A stretch of DNA of 64,000 nt from FW021-bin31 sp964478125. Lineage in GTDB: Bacteria > Bacteroidota > Bacteroidia > Chitinophagales > Chitinophagaceae. Where the stretch lies: assembly GCA_964478125.1 (NCBI GenBank), contig CAYZGR010000009.1:1-64000 (forward strand). The letters run 5' to 3'. Within the stretch, counting starts at the first letter, position 1, and every line of letters starts with the position of its first letter. The translations under genes and the position numbers were made by a program. This document shows, piece after piece, positions 8,551 to 15,799 of this stretch. The notes beneath the pieces were generated by a model that ran no database searches, was not told the DNA's origin, and was given only the letters and a program-made list of their open reading frames with translations.

Positions 8551-9201
8551 AAGGGCATTCAGACATGCATCCGTAAAATCATTTAGTGATGCCAGTTTCA
8601 GATCCGCCAGTGCATAACGAGGATCAGAAAAGTTAGGTTTCTCGGGGACTGCTACTACTTTCATCTTCGCAGCTTTGGCGGCTATCAGGCCCGTGATTGA
8701 ATCTTCAAAAACCAGGCATTTCAGCGGAGCGGTATCCAGCTCTTTTGCACAGGATAAGTAGACGGAGGGATGCGGTTTTCCATAATCCTGATGTTCTCCG
8801 GAATGCAATGCATCAAAATAATCGGCCAGGTTAAAGTGATCCAATACCGTATGAATTACAGACATGGGAGAGGAGGAAGCCAGTCCCATTTTTAAATTTT
8901 TTTCCTTAAAAAAGTCTAAAATACAAGGCACCCCTTTCATCAGCTGTCCTTTTTGTTTAATCTTCCGGATAACGGTTTCCAGGATCTCCTCTTCTATCTG
9001 TTTGTTGGATTTTCCTTCCCACTTCAGCATGCTGTGCCAATATTCTACGACCTCGCTGGTCCGCATGCCGGTCGTTTTGATATATTCTTCCGGCTCCATA
9101 CGAATATGCATGCCTTCAAAAACTGCTGCCATTGCTTCTCTCCACAGCGGTTCGCTGTCTACCAGAAGTCCGTCCATGTCAAAAATAACGGTTTCTATCA
9201 T
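8545..9201 (-). CDS. HAD-superfamily sugar-phosphate phosphatase (HxpB / beta-phosphoglucomutase-like)
   Basis: This 218-residue protein begins with the HAD motif FDMDGLLVDSEP, giving catalytic D8 and D10. A helical cap (about 15-80) follows, then motif II (LASSSP), a conserved lysine in GKPHPSVYL, and motif IV in LVFEDSITGL. The GLLVDSEPLW opening is typical of hexitol and 2-deoxyglucose-6-phosphate phosphatases such as E. coli HxpB; beta-phosphoglucomutase is a close alternative. The substrate cannot be fixed from sequence. The gene is convergent with trmN6 and overlaps its last 6 nt. Confidence 0.85.
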   Translation of the reverse strand: MIETVIFDMDGLLVDSEPLWREAMAAVFEGMHIRMEPEEYIKTTGMRTSEVVEYWHSMLKWEGKSNKQIEEEILETVIRKIKQKGQLMKGVPCILDFFKEKNLKMGLASSSPMSVIHTVLDHFNLADYFDALHSGEHQDYGKPHPSVYLSCAKELDTAPLKCLVFEDSITGLIAAKAAKMKVVAVPEKPNFSDPRYALADLKLASLNDFTDACLNALL

Positions 9202-9252
9202 CGTTCTTTAAAAAATTTACGCCTGTGCTTTCCAAAAAATGAGGGCTTTTCT

Positions 9253-9283
9253 ATTGTCAGAATAAAATTAGATTCTATATTTG
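9253..9283 (+). promoter_or_regulatory. Full promoter of cobA (ATTG, 19 nt, TATATTTG)
   Basis: ATTG at 9253-9256 and TATATTTG at 9276-9283 are separated by 19 nt, a good match to the Bacteroidota -33/-7 promoter. The -7 element is followed by C. It is 99 nt upstream of cobA. Confidence 0.75.
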
Positions 9284-9284
9284 C

Positions 9285-9298
9285 ATTAGTATACTAAT
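9285..9298. promoter_or_regulatory. Perfect 14-bp palindrome at the cobA transcription start
   Basis: ATTAGTATACTAAT is its own reverse complement. It begins 2 nt after the -7 element, at the expected transcription start. Its position suits a repressor operator; Rrf2-type regulators of sulfur genes are one candidate, which is inference only. Confidence 0.5.
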
Positions 9299-9308
9299 TC
9301 TATAGACT
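9295..9308 (+). promoter_or_regulatory. Shared sulfur-gene leader motif (cobA copy)
   Basis: TAATTCTATAGACT here matches TAATCCTATAGACT in front of cysH (37606-37619, minus strand) at 13 of 14 positions. In both genes it begins 10-11 nt after the -7 element. I did not find it elsewhere in the window. Confidence 0.55.
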
Positions 9309-9317
9309 ATATACCAT

Positions 9318-9336
9318 TATATCATTTGATGATATA
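9318..9336 (+). promoter_or_regulatory. Inverted repeat in the cobA leader
   Basis: TATATCAT and ATGATATA form 8-bp arms around a TTG loop. It could be a weak RNA hairpin or an operator half-site pair. It is AT-rich, so thermodynamic strength is low. Confidence 0.35.
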
Positions 9337-9382
9337 TAGATAACAAAGCCAACCTAAAAGGTGCAAAGGTAATCATTAAACA

Positions 9383-10192
9383 ATGGCAACAACTTTTAAC
9401 ACACGAACGGTTACCCCGGGATTGACCCTGGTAGGGGTGGGGCCGGGAGATCCGGAATTACTCACTTTAAAAGCCATTAAGGCTTTGAAAAATGCAAATG
9501 TGGTTTTGTATGATGCATTGATCCATCCGGAGATCCTGGAATATGCTTCTCCTAAAGCCCTCAAAAGGTTTGTGGGAGACCGGGCCGGTCTTTGTTCTTA
9601 TTCTCAGGAAGACATTAATGAAATGATCGTAAATTATGCCTTCACTTACGGGCAGGTGGTCCGTCTGAAAGGCGGCGATCCTTTCGTATTTGGCAGGGGC
9701 TACGAAGAAATGCTTTATGCGGAGCGCTTTGATATCAAGACTACCGTGGTCCCGGGTATTACAAGCGCTACCGCTTTACCGGCATTGAAGAAGATCCCTT
9801 TGACTACCCGGGAACATAATGAGAGTTTCTGGGTATTGACCGGAACGACGGCAACGCAGGAATTATCCAACGATATTTTTCTGGCTGCTCAAACGAAAGC
9901 TACTGCCGTCATATTGATGGGATTAAAAAAATTGGCAGAGATAGTCGAAATATATAAAGAAGCAGGCAAAGCCCATCTGCCTGTCGCTATTATCATTAAT
10001 GGCAGCCTGCCGGATGAGCATTTTATTACCGGCCTTATTGATGATATTGAATCCAGGGTAAACCGCGAGTGTCTGCATGGTCAGGCGCTTATTGTGGTGG
10101 GAGAAGCGATTCGCTATTATCTGGATAAAAAAGAAAAAGCCGGTTACAGGTCAAATCTGATCCCCTGGGCCAGGGGGATCTCGGTAGAATAA
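9383..10192 (+). CDS. cobA: Uroporphyrinogen-III C-methyltransferase
   Basis: This 269-residue SUMT methylates uroporphyrinogen III at C2 and C7 to precorrin-2, the precursor of siroheme used by sulfite and nitrite reductases. The SAM-binding loop VGVGPGDPELLTLKA is at about 17-31, RLKGGDPFVFGRG is the second signature, and PGITSATALPA the third. No CysG-type dehydrogenase/ferrochelatase domain is attached; the protein has the length of a stand-alone SUMT. The leader contains a full promoter, a palindrome and a motif shared with cysH, which points to sulfur-linked control. The last 49 nt overlap the end of the convergent aldehyde dehydrogenase gene. Confidence 0.93.
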   Translation: MATTFNTRTVTPGLTLVGVGPGDPELLTLKAIKALKNANVVLYDALIHPEILEYASPKALKRFVGDRAGLCSYSQEDINEMIVNYAFTYGQVVRLKGGDPFVFGRGYEEMLYAERFDIKTTVVPGITSATALPALKKIPLTTREHNESFWVLTGTTATQELSNDIFLAAQTKATAVILMGLKKLAEIVEIYKEAGKAHLPVAIIINGSLPDEHFITGLIDDIESRVNRECLHGQALIVVGEAIRYYLDKKEKAGYRSNLIPWARGISVE

Positions 10193-11667
10193 TTAATGGT
10201 ATTGGTTTGCCTGCGCATGTATCCTTTCCAGGCATCCGAACCCGATTCCCTACCGCCTCCCGTTTCCTTTTCTCCTCCAAAAGCGCCTCCTATTTCTGCA
10301 CCACTGGTGCCTATGTTGATATTGGCAATTCCGCAGTCGGAACCCTTAACGGAAAGGAACTGCTCGGCTTCTCTGAGGTTTAAAGTCATCATTGCAGAGG
10401 ACAAGCCCTGTGGAACGCCGTTTTGCAAGGCAATAGCTTCTTCCAGGGTCTTGTATTTGATCAAATAGAGGATAGGCGCGAAGGTTTCAGTTCTTACGAT
10501 CTGATAATCATTGTCTACTTCGGCTATAGCGGGTTTTACATAACAGCCGCTTTCATATCCTTCTCCGGTCAGTACGCCTCCCGGCACGACCCATTTACCC
10601 CCTTCCTTTTCAATCTCATTCAAAGCATTGCTATACATTTCCACTGCTGCTTTATCAATCAGGGGGCCGATATGATTCTTTTCATCCAACGGGTTGCCTA
10701 TGCGCAGTTGTTTATAAGCATGCGCCAGTTTTTCTTTAAAGGTATCATAGATGCTTTCCTGGATGATCAACCTCCGGGTACTCGTACACCGCTGCCCGGC
10801 AGTTCCTACAGCGCCAAAAATAGATCCTGTTAAAGCGGTATTCAGGTCTGCATTTTCCGTAATGATGATGGCATTATTTCCGCCCAGTTCCAATATGGAT
10901 CTTCCTAATCGCGCAGCCACTGCCGCCGCTACAGCTTTCCCCATACGAGTGGAACCGGTTGCAGACAAAAGAGGCATACGGGTATCGTTTGCCATCCATT
11001 CTCCTACATTTGCCGCTCCTACAACGAGGTTACAGATCCCTTCCGGCATGTGGTTCCTTTTTAGAACGGCCGCTACTATTTTTTGGCAGGCGATGGCGCA
11101 TAACGGAACTTTCTCAGAAGGTTTCCATATAAGGGTATCTCCACAGACCAATGCAATAAAGGCATTCCAGCTCCATACGGAGACCGGGAAATTAAAAGCG
11201 GAGATAATACCGGTTACTCCCAGCGGATGCCATTGTTCATACATCCGGTGTTGGGGACGCTCGCTATGCATGGTCAATCCATGCAACTCGCGGGACATCC
11301 CTACCGCCAGGTCGCTGATGTCGATCATTTCCTGTACTTCCCCCAGACCTTCCTGAAGGCTCTTACCCATTTCATAGGATACCAGGCGGCCCAGCGCTTC
11401 TTTTTTATCACGAAGCGCCATACCGATCTGGCGTACGATCTCTCCCCGTTGGGGAGCGGGAATATTGCGCCAGAATAAAAATGCCTTATGAGCCGTTTCT
11501 ACAACCTTATCATAATCTTCCCTGGAGGGCATAGATACGGCTGCCAGTTCTTTCCCATCTACCGGAGAACGGGAAGTTACGGATCCTCCCGTAGGCTTTA
11601 ACCATTTTTCTCCCGTAGAAACCCCGCTGTTTTCTTTTTCGATCGAAAGATTTTCCAAAATTTCCAT
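10144..11667 (-). CDS. Aldehyde dehydrogenase, ALDH7 type (L-aminoadipate-semialdehyde / piperideine-6-carboxylate dehydrogenase-like)
   Basis: This 507-residue protein is an NAD(P)-dependent aldehyde dehydrogenase. The active-site cysteine is C294 in TAGQRCTSTRR, and the general-base glutamate lies in ILELGGNNA. The QRCTSTRR motif and the C-terminal phrase TNTINYSTEIPLAQGI are typical of the ALDH7 family (antiquitin, AmaB), which oxidises alpha-aminoadipic semialdehyde in lysine breakdown. It is the last gene of the panC-panD-panB operon, 5 nt after panB. Why it sits with pantothenate genes is unclear. Its 3' end overlaps cobA by 49 nt on the opposite strand, and both C-termini look genuine. 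Confidence 0.9.
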   Translation of the reverse strand: MEILENLSIEKENSGVSTGEKWLKPTGGSVTSRSPVDGKELAAVSMPSREDYDKVVETAHKAFLFWRNIPAPQRGEIVRQIGMALRDKKEALGRLVSYEMGKSLQEGLGEVQEMIDISDLAVGMSRELHGLTMHSERPQHRMYEQWHPLGVTGIISAFNFPVSVWSWNAFIALVCGDTLIWKPSEKVPLCAIACQKIVAAVLKRNHMPEGICNLVVGAANVGEWMANDTRMPLLSATGSTRMGKAVAAAVAARLGRSILELGGNNAIIITENADLNTALTGSIFGAVGTAGQRCTSTRRLIIQESIYDTFKEKLAHAYKQLRIGNPLDEKNHIGPLIDKAAVEMYSNALNEIEKEGGKWVVPGGVLTGEGYESGCYVKPAIAEVDNDYQIVRTETFAPILYLIKYKTLEEAIALQNGVPQGLSSAMMTLNLREAEQFLSVKGSDCGIANINIGTSGAEIGGAFGGEKETGGGRESGSDAWKGYMRRQTNTINYSTEIPLAQGIRFDL

Positions 11668-11672
11668 ACCAC

Positions 11673-12488
11673 TTAGTATTGTTCTTTTTCATTCGGAAAG
11701 TCTCCGGATTTTACATCTTTGATATATTGTCCGGCAGCCACTTTAATATCGGTATACAGATCCGCATAACGCCTTAAAAACCGGGGTTTAAAATCTTTAT
11801 TGATCCCCAGCATATCGTGCATAACAAGCACCTGTCCGTTTACATGCGGGCCGGCGCCTATCCCGATAGTGGGAATATAGAGCCTGGACGTCGCCTTTTG
11901 CGCCAGAAGGGCCGGGATCTTTTCCAATACGATCGCGAAACAGCCTGATTCTTCAATCAACAGGGCATCTTTCATAAGCCGTTCCGCTTCTTCCTCTCCG
12001 GTAGCCCGTACGGCATAAGTCCCGAATTTATATATAGACTGGGGTACAAGCCCGAGATGCCCCATTACGGGAATTCCTGCAGAAACAATGCGCTTGATGG
12101 TTTCTGCCACTTCGGCCCCGCCCTCCAGTTTAATAGCGTGGGCCCCGGCTTCTTTCATAATCCTTATCGCAGAATTCAACGCTTCCTTTGAATTTCCCTG
12201 GTAAGAACCAAAAGGAAGGTCTACCACTACCAAAGCACGTTTGGCAGCACGAACCACGGATGAGGCCATAAAGATCATCTGATCCAGCGTCATGGGTAAA
12301 GTGGTCTCGTGTCCGGCCATGACATTAGAAGCAGAATCCCCTACAAGGATTACATCCATGCCTGCATCGTCTATGATGCGGGCCATGGAATAATCGTAGG
12401 CCGTAAGCATGCTGATGGGTTCTCCATCTGCCTTTAGTTTCTGAAGGGTGTGCGTGGTAACGCGCTTGACCTTATTATGAACAGACAT
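11673..12488 (-). CDS. panB: 3-methyl-2-oxobutanoate hydroxymethyltransferase
   Basis: This 271-residue enzyme transfers a hydroxymethyl group from methylenetetrahydrofolate to alpha-ketoisovalerate, giving ketopantoate, the first step of pantothenate synthesis. The family hallmarks are visible: MLTAYDYSMARIID near the N-terminus, LVGDSASNVMAGHETTLPMTLD (metal and substrate binding), KLEGG, GHLGLVPQS and TIGIGAGPHVNGQVLV. The gene lies on the minus strand after the flippase-like gene (40-nt gap) and 5 nt before the aldehyde dehydrogenase. A TAACTTCG sequence in the upstream gap resembles a -7 element with one mismatch. Confidence 0.96.
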   Translation of the reverse strand: MSVHNKVKRVTTHTLQKLKADGEPISMLTAYDYSMARIIDDAGMDVILVGDSASNVMAGHETTLPMTLDQMIFMASSVVRAAKRALVVVDLPFGSYQGNSKEALNSAIRIMKEAGAHAIKLEGGAEVAETIKRIVSAGIPVMGHLGLVPQSIYKFGTYAVRATGEEEAERLMKDALLIEESGCFAIVLEKIPALLAQKATSRLYIPTIGIGAGPHVNGQVLVMHDMLGINKDFKPRFLRRYADLYTDIKVAAGQYIKDVKSGDFPNEKEQY

Positions 12489-12528
12489 ATTTTATCCTTT
12501 AAGAAGGATCGAAGTTAGGAAAAAAATT

Positions 12529-13524
12529 TTAGGGGCGGGCAGGCCTTCGTGTAAAAGGTAATGCAATCATGCTGGCCAGTCCCAGCAAAATAATGAGCCC
12601 GGTTTGAGCCAGCCAGCTCAGCCAGCCAAAGGCGAATCCATAGGCATTTCCGATCCCGTAGAGATTTAATGTTTTTTCTACTAAAAGCTGATAGGCTCCT
12701 AATCCTCCCTGTGTCAGTGCCATACCGATGCTTCCAAAGCTTAAAACTGAAAGTGCCGCATTCAAGCCTAATGAAGAAGTTGAATTGAAGCAGTAGAACC
12801 CAATAAGGATCATACATAAATAACATAACCATAAAAGAAAAGTATAGGCAAAAAATAATTTTTTTTCAGGTAGTTTTAAAGCCGTAAGAATCCCTTCTCT
12901 AATACCCTTTATCAGGTTCACCAAATTGCCATGCCAGCGGGTCTTTCGGGAAAATCGGACCGTTCCCCATATCAACAGGCCGGCCAAAAAGAGGATCAAA
13001 ATACCCCAAATCCACCTGCCGGAAAAAAAAGAATCTGTGAATCCTATCCAGATATTTCGGTAAAAGAAGTGTTTTATTTTATCCGGCTGTGTAAAGAGGG
13101 TAAGGAGGATTACTACGAACAGCGTAAGGATGTCTATTACTCTCTCAGCCACCATTGTGCCTATTACCTGGTTTACCGGTATGCGTTCCTGGCGCGACAA
13201 AACGCCGCAACGTACCAGTTCGCCCAGCCGCGGAACAGCGAGGTTGGCTAGATATCCGGTCATTACAGCACCAAAGATATTCCAGATCCCCGGTTCATGG
13301 CCCAGCGGCCGGATAAGCAGGCGCCAGCGGAGGGCCCTGAAGAAATGGCTGAAAAAACCAATGATCAATATAGGAAGAAGCAACCAGTAATGGGCCTCCC
13401 GGAATACTTCGAGAATATGTTGCCATTCCCGGGTATTAAAATCTTTAACAGCCAGCCAGATAAAGAAGAGGCCAAGCGCCAGGAAGAAAATGAATTTGAC
13501 GGTGCGCCCTAATGCTTTTTTCAT
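12529..13524 (-). CDS. Lysylphosphatidylglycerol synthase transmembrane-domain (flippase-like) protein
   Basis: This 331-residue integral membrane protein has about eight hydrophobic segments spread over its whole length. It contains the conserved block RWRLLIRPLG, then a tract with NLAVPRLGELVRCGVL, which marks the LPG_synthase_TM (UPF0104) family. That family contains the flippase half of MprF, but this protein lacks the aminoacyl-transferase half, so lipid aminoacylation is not implied. The biological substrate is unknown. It lies between panD (45-nt gap) and panB (40-nt gap) on the same strand. Flippase-like genes next to panC-panD are familiar in Bacteroidota, though the reason is not established. 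Confidence 0.85.
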   Translation of the reverse strand: MKKALGRTVKFIFFLALGLFFIWLAVKDFNTREWQHILEVFREAHYWLLLPILIIGFFSHFFRALRWRLLIRPLGHEPGIWNIFGAVMTGYLANLAVPRLGELVRCGVLSRQERIPVNQVIGTMVAERVIDILTLFVVILLTLFTQPDKIKHFFYRNIWIGFTDSFFSGRWIWGILILFLAGLLIWGTVRFSRKTRWHGNLVNLIKGIREGILTALKLPEKKLFFAYTFLLWLCYLCMILIGFYCFNSTSSLGLNAALSVLSFGSIGMALTQGGLGAYQLLVEKTLNLYGIGNAYGFAFGWLSWLAQTGLIILLGLASMIALPFTRRPARP

Positions 13525-13569
13525 GAAGTCAAAATAAAATACGTTTTCTTCCCTCCATATTGCGCAGGG

Positions 13570-13914
13570 CTATAATTTGTTTCCCGCCTTGGGGAAGATC
13601 ACAGTTGGCCGGAACCCCCTGGCTTCTTCAGGAGTCATCAGCGCATAGGATATGATAATGATCAGATCATCCACAGCACATAATCGAGCCGCTGCACCAT
13701 TGAGACAGATCACGCCCGACCCTTTTTCCCCTTTTATAGCGTAAGTCTCCAGCCTTGAACCATTATTTATATTAACCACCTGAACTTTCTCATTCTCAAC
13801 TATCTGTGCCGCTTCCATAAGTTCTTCATCAATGGTAATGCTCCCTATATAATTGAGGTTGGCTTCCGTTACGACCGCCTGATGGATCTTGGATTTCATT
13901 AATTCGATCTGCAT
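13570..13914 (-). CDS. panD: Aspartate 1-decarboxylase precursor
   Basis: This 114-residue pyruvoyl enzyme makes beta-alanine from aspartate for pantothenate. Self-cleavage occurs at G24-S25 in NYIGSITID, producing the pyruvoyl group. Downstream, INNGSRLETYAIKGEKGSGVICLNGAAAR carries the remaining active-site and tetramer contacts (given here in two parts: the tyrosine of ETYAI and the alanine-rich NGAAAR). The length is slightly below the usual 120-130 residues but complete. It follows panC by 9 nt. A TAACTTTG element overlaps the panC stop codon, which may allow separate transcription. Confidence 0.95.
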   Translation of the reverse strand: MQIELMKSKIHQAVVTEANLNYIGSITIDEELMEAAQIVENEKVQVVNINNGSRLETYAIKGEKGSGVICLNGAAARLCAVDDLIIIISYALMTPEEARGFRPTVIFPKAGNKL

Positions 13915-13918
13915 GCTG

Positions 13919-13926
13919 CAAAGTTA
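13919..13926 (-). promoter_or_regulatory. Possible internal -7 element (TAACTTTG) before panD
   Basis: The minus strand reads TAACTTTG followed by C, starting with the panC stop codon TAA and ending 4 nt before the panD ATG. If active, the transcript would be leaderless or nearly so. It matches the local consensus exactly, but the spacing makes function doubtful. Confidence 0.3.
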
Positions 13927-14781
13927 CGATAAAATGGTGTTTACAAGTATATTGTCAATGAGCCGTACACCTTCCAGCCATGCAGCTGCTAATAGAACAA
14001 GAGACTGTTTTTCGGTGAACCGGTCTACCGCTTGCAGATCTTCTGCATCCGCGAGTATCAGGTAGTCTACTTTAAATCCTTTTTCTTCTAATTGTTTGCG
14101 GGCCGTTTCCAGCAATGCATCAAGCGGTTGCTTATCCAGGTTGGTTGAAACAAAATAAAGGGTTTTGTACAGTTCGGGAGCGGTTTTACGGGCCTCTTCT
14201 GATAACCGGATGTTTCGGCTGCTCATGGCAAGGCCGTCTCTTTCCCGCCGGATAGGTACGGCTACGATCTCTGTCTTCAGGTCCGCCAGCCTGACCAGCT
14301 TTCGGGTCATTAACAACTGTTGATAATCCTTTTGACCCATGAACATTCTATCCGGTTTGATGATCTCCAGGAACCTGGAGAGTACTTGTCCCACGCCCTG
14401 AAAATGTCCCGGGCGGTGGAGGCCTTCCGCCATCGTTTCCAGTGCTCCGAATGAATAATGTTCCAGATGTTTGAGTCCATCCGGGTAGATCTCGTTGACG
14501 GAAGGCAGAAATAAAATGTTCATTTCATGTTCCAACAATTTTTGAATATCCGAATCGGTTTGTACCGGATACCTTTTAAGATCTTGCGCATCGTTAAACT
14601 GAGTGGGATTAATGAAAATAGAACAGATCACGATATCGGTTTCTGATATTGCCCTTTCGATAAGAGCGAAATGTCCTTCATGAAGGGCTCCCATAGTAGG
14701 AACATATCCTATACGGATCTGCCGCTCCCGCAATATGCGGAGATGTCTTTTTAGAGCTGCCTTTTGTTTGAAAATATACAT
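13924..14781 (-). CDS. panC: Pantothenate synthetase (pantoate-beta-alanine ligase)
   Basis: This 285-residue enzyme joins pantoate and beta-alanine using ATP. The nucleotidyl-transferase HIGH motif appears as MGALHEGH (about 31-38), followed by SIFINPTQFN, the FMGQKDYQQ signature and the KMSKS-like region SSRNIRLSEEAR. It is the first gene of the minus-strand pantothenate operon (panC, panD, flippase-like, panB, aldehyde dehydrogenase). It diverges from the glycogen-synthase-like gene across 166 nt. No clear TAnnTTTG element was seen on the minus strand in that gap. Confidence 0.96.
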   Translation of the reverse strand: MYIFKQKAALKRHLRILRERQIRIGYVPTMGALHEGHFALIERAISETDIVICSIFINPTQFNDAQDLKRYPVQTDSDIQKLLEHEMNILFLPSVNEIYPDGLKHLEHYSFGALETMAEGLHRPGHFQGVGQVLSRFLEIIKPDRMFMGQKDYQQLLMTRKLVRLADLKTEIVAVPIRRERDGLAMSSRNIRLSEEARKTAPELYKTLYFVSTNLDKQPLDALLETARKQLEEKGFKVDYLILADAEDLQAVDRFTEKQSLVLLAAAWLEGVRLIDNILVNTILS

Positions 14782-14899
14782 TCGGAGATTTCAGATTGGG
14801 TTCTTCTTTTATGTTTTTTTTAACAAGCTTTTTAAGCCTGTAAGAGGTTCAGATTCAGGCTGGTTCTGCAATTATCACGCTAATATCCAAAAAAATCGG

Positions 14900-14907
14900 T
14901 AACTTTG
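14900..14907 (+). promoter_or_regulatory. -7 promoter element (TAACTTTG) for the glycogen-synthase-like gene
   Basis: TAACTTTG followed by C, 40 nt upstream of ATG 14948. No clear -33 partner was found. Confidence 0.55.
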
Positions 14908-14947
14908 CAGCGGTTTTTAATTATTGACTTCCCAATTTTAGCTTTTA

Positions 14948-15769
14948 ATGATTACCAATAACAAGAAGCGCGTTTTATTGATTACACAAGAATTGTCCCC
15001 CTATTTAGAATTGACAGACTATGCAAAGTTATTGAATGATGTGGCTGTAAAAGCCAATGATTCGAATATGGAAGTGCGAATCATTATGCCGCGTTTTGGT
15101 GTGATAAATGAGAGAAGACACCGCCTTCATGAGGTTGTTCGGCTTTCGGGTATTAATGTCATTATCGACAATGATGATCATCCGCTGTTGATCAAGGTGG
15201 CTTCCCTGCCGAATGCGCGCTTACAGGTTTATTTTATGGATAATGAGGACTTCTTTAAAAGAAAATTCGTGTTCCGGGATGGTAAAGGCAATTGGTTTGA
15301 CGATAATATCATGCGGATGTCCTTCTTTTGTAAAGGCGCTTTGGAGACGGTAAAGAAATTTGGATGGCCTCCCGATATCATTCATTGTACGGGCTGGATG
15401 ACCTCGCTTATTCCTTTGTTTCTAAAAACGGCTTATAAAAAAGAACCGGTCTTTTCAAATGCAAAGAGTATTTATACCTTGCAGGAAAATTCATTTGATG
15501 AGGTATTGGATGACTCTTTTGTGAAAAAAGCCCGTATAAGTAATGCTGTAAAGGAGAAGGATCTGGCTCCGTTTGCAGAACGGACCAACAGCGCTTTAAA
15601 TTTGGGAGGTTGTGCCTTCGCTGACGGAATAGCCGTCGCAGACAGCTCGGTAGATGAAAATATTCTTTCGGAAGCAGGAAAAGGGAAAGAGATCTTTCCA
15701 TATACTGATGAAGAAGGTATCGCGGATCTCTATATGGATTTTTATGAAAAGCTTGCGCCTACCTCCTGA
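14948..15769 (+). CDS. Glycogen/starch synthase N-terminal-domain-like protein
   Basis: This 273-residue protein resembles only the N-terminal Rossmann half of GT5 glycogen/starch synthases: KRVLLITQELSPYLELTDYAKLLNDV, then EVRIIMPRFGVINERRHRLHEV and DIIHCTGWMTSLIPL (each block below 20 residues within the motif core). Two features argue against a working synthase. The C-terminal glycosyltransferase half is absent, and the usual KxGGL motif near the N-terminus is replaced by LELTDYAKL. The frame is open and codes normally, so it is a short family member, not obvious decay. It diverges from panC, as is common in Bacteroidota. Function unknown. Confidence 0.75.
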   Translation: MITNNKKRVLLITQELSPYLELTDYAKLLNDVAVKANDSNMEVRIIMPRFGVINERRHRLHEVVRLSGINVIIDNDDHPLLIKVASLPNARLQVYFMDNEDFFKRKFVFRDGKGNWFDDNIMRMSFFCKGALETVKKFGWPPDIIHCTGWMTSLIPLFLKTAYKKEPVFSNAKSIYTLQENSFDEVLDDSFVKKARISNAVKEKDLAPFAERTNSALNLGGCAFADGIAVADSSVDENILSEAGKGKEIFPYTDEEGIADLYMDFYEKLAPTS

Positions 15770-15781
15770 ATTTCCGAAAAC

Positions 15782-15789
15782 TAATTTTG
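15782..15789 (+). promoter_or_regulatory. -7 promoter element (TAATTTTG) for the DUF4270 gene
   Basis: TAATTTTG lies 4 nt before ATG 15794 and 10 nt before ATG 15800, which favours the second ATG as start. It is followed by T. Confidence 0.4.
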
Positions 15790-15799
15790 TTTTATGCAA

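Noticed and set aside
10751..11356. A 201-codon plus-strand frame inside the aldehyde dehydrogenase gene
   Set aside because: It is opposite a well-supported enzyme, and its translation is rich in unusual Pro/Thr/Arg runs typical of antisense frames.
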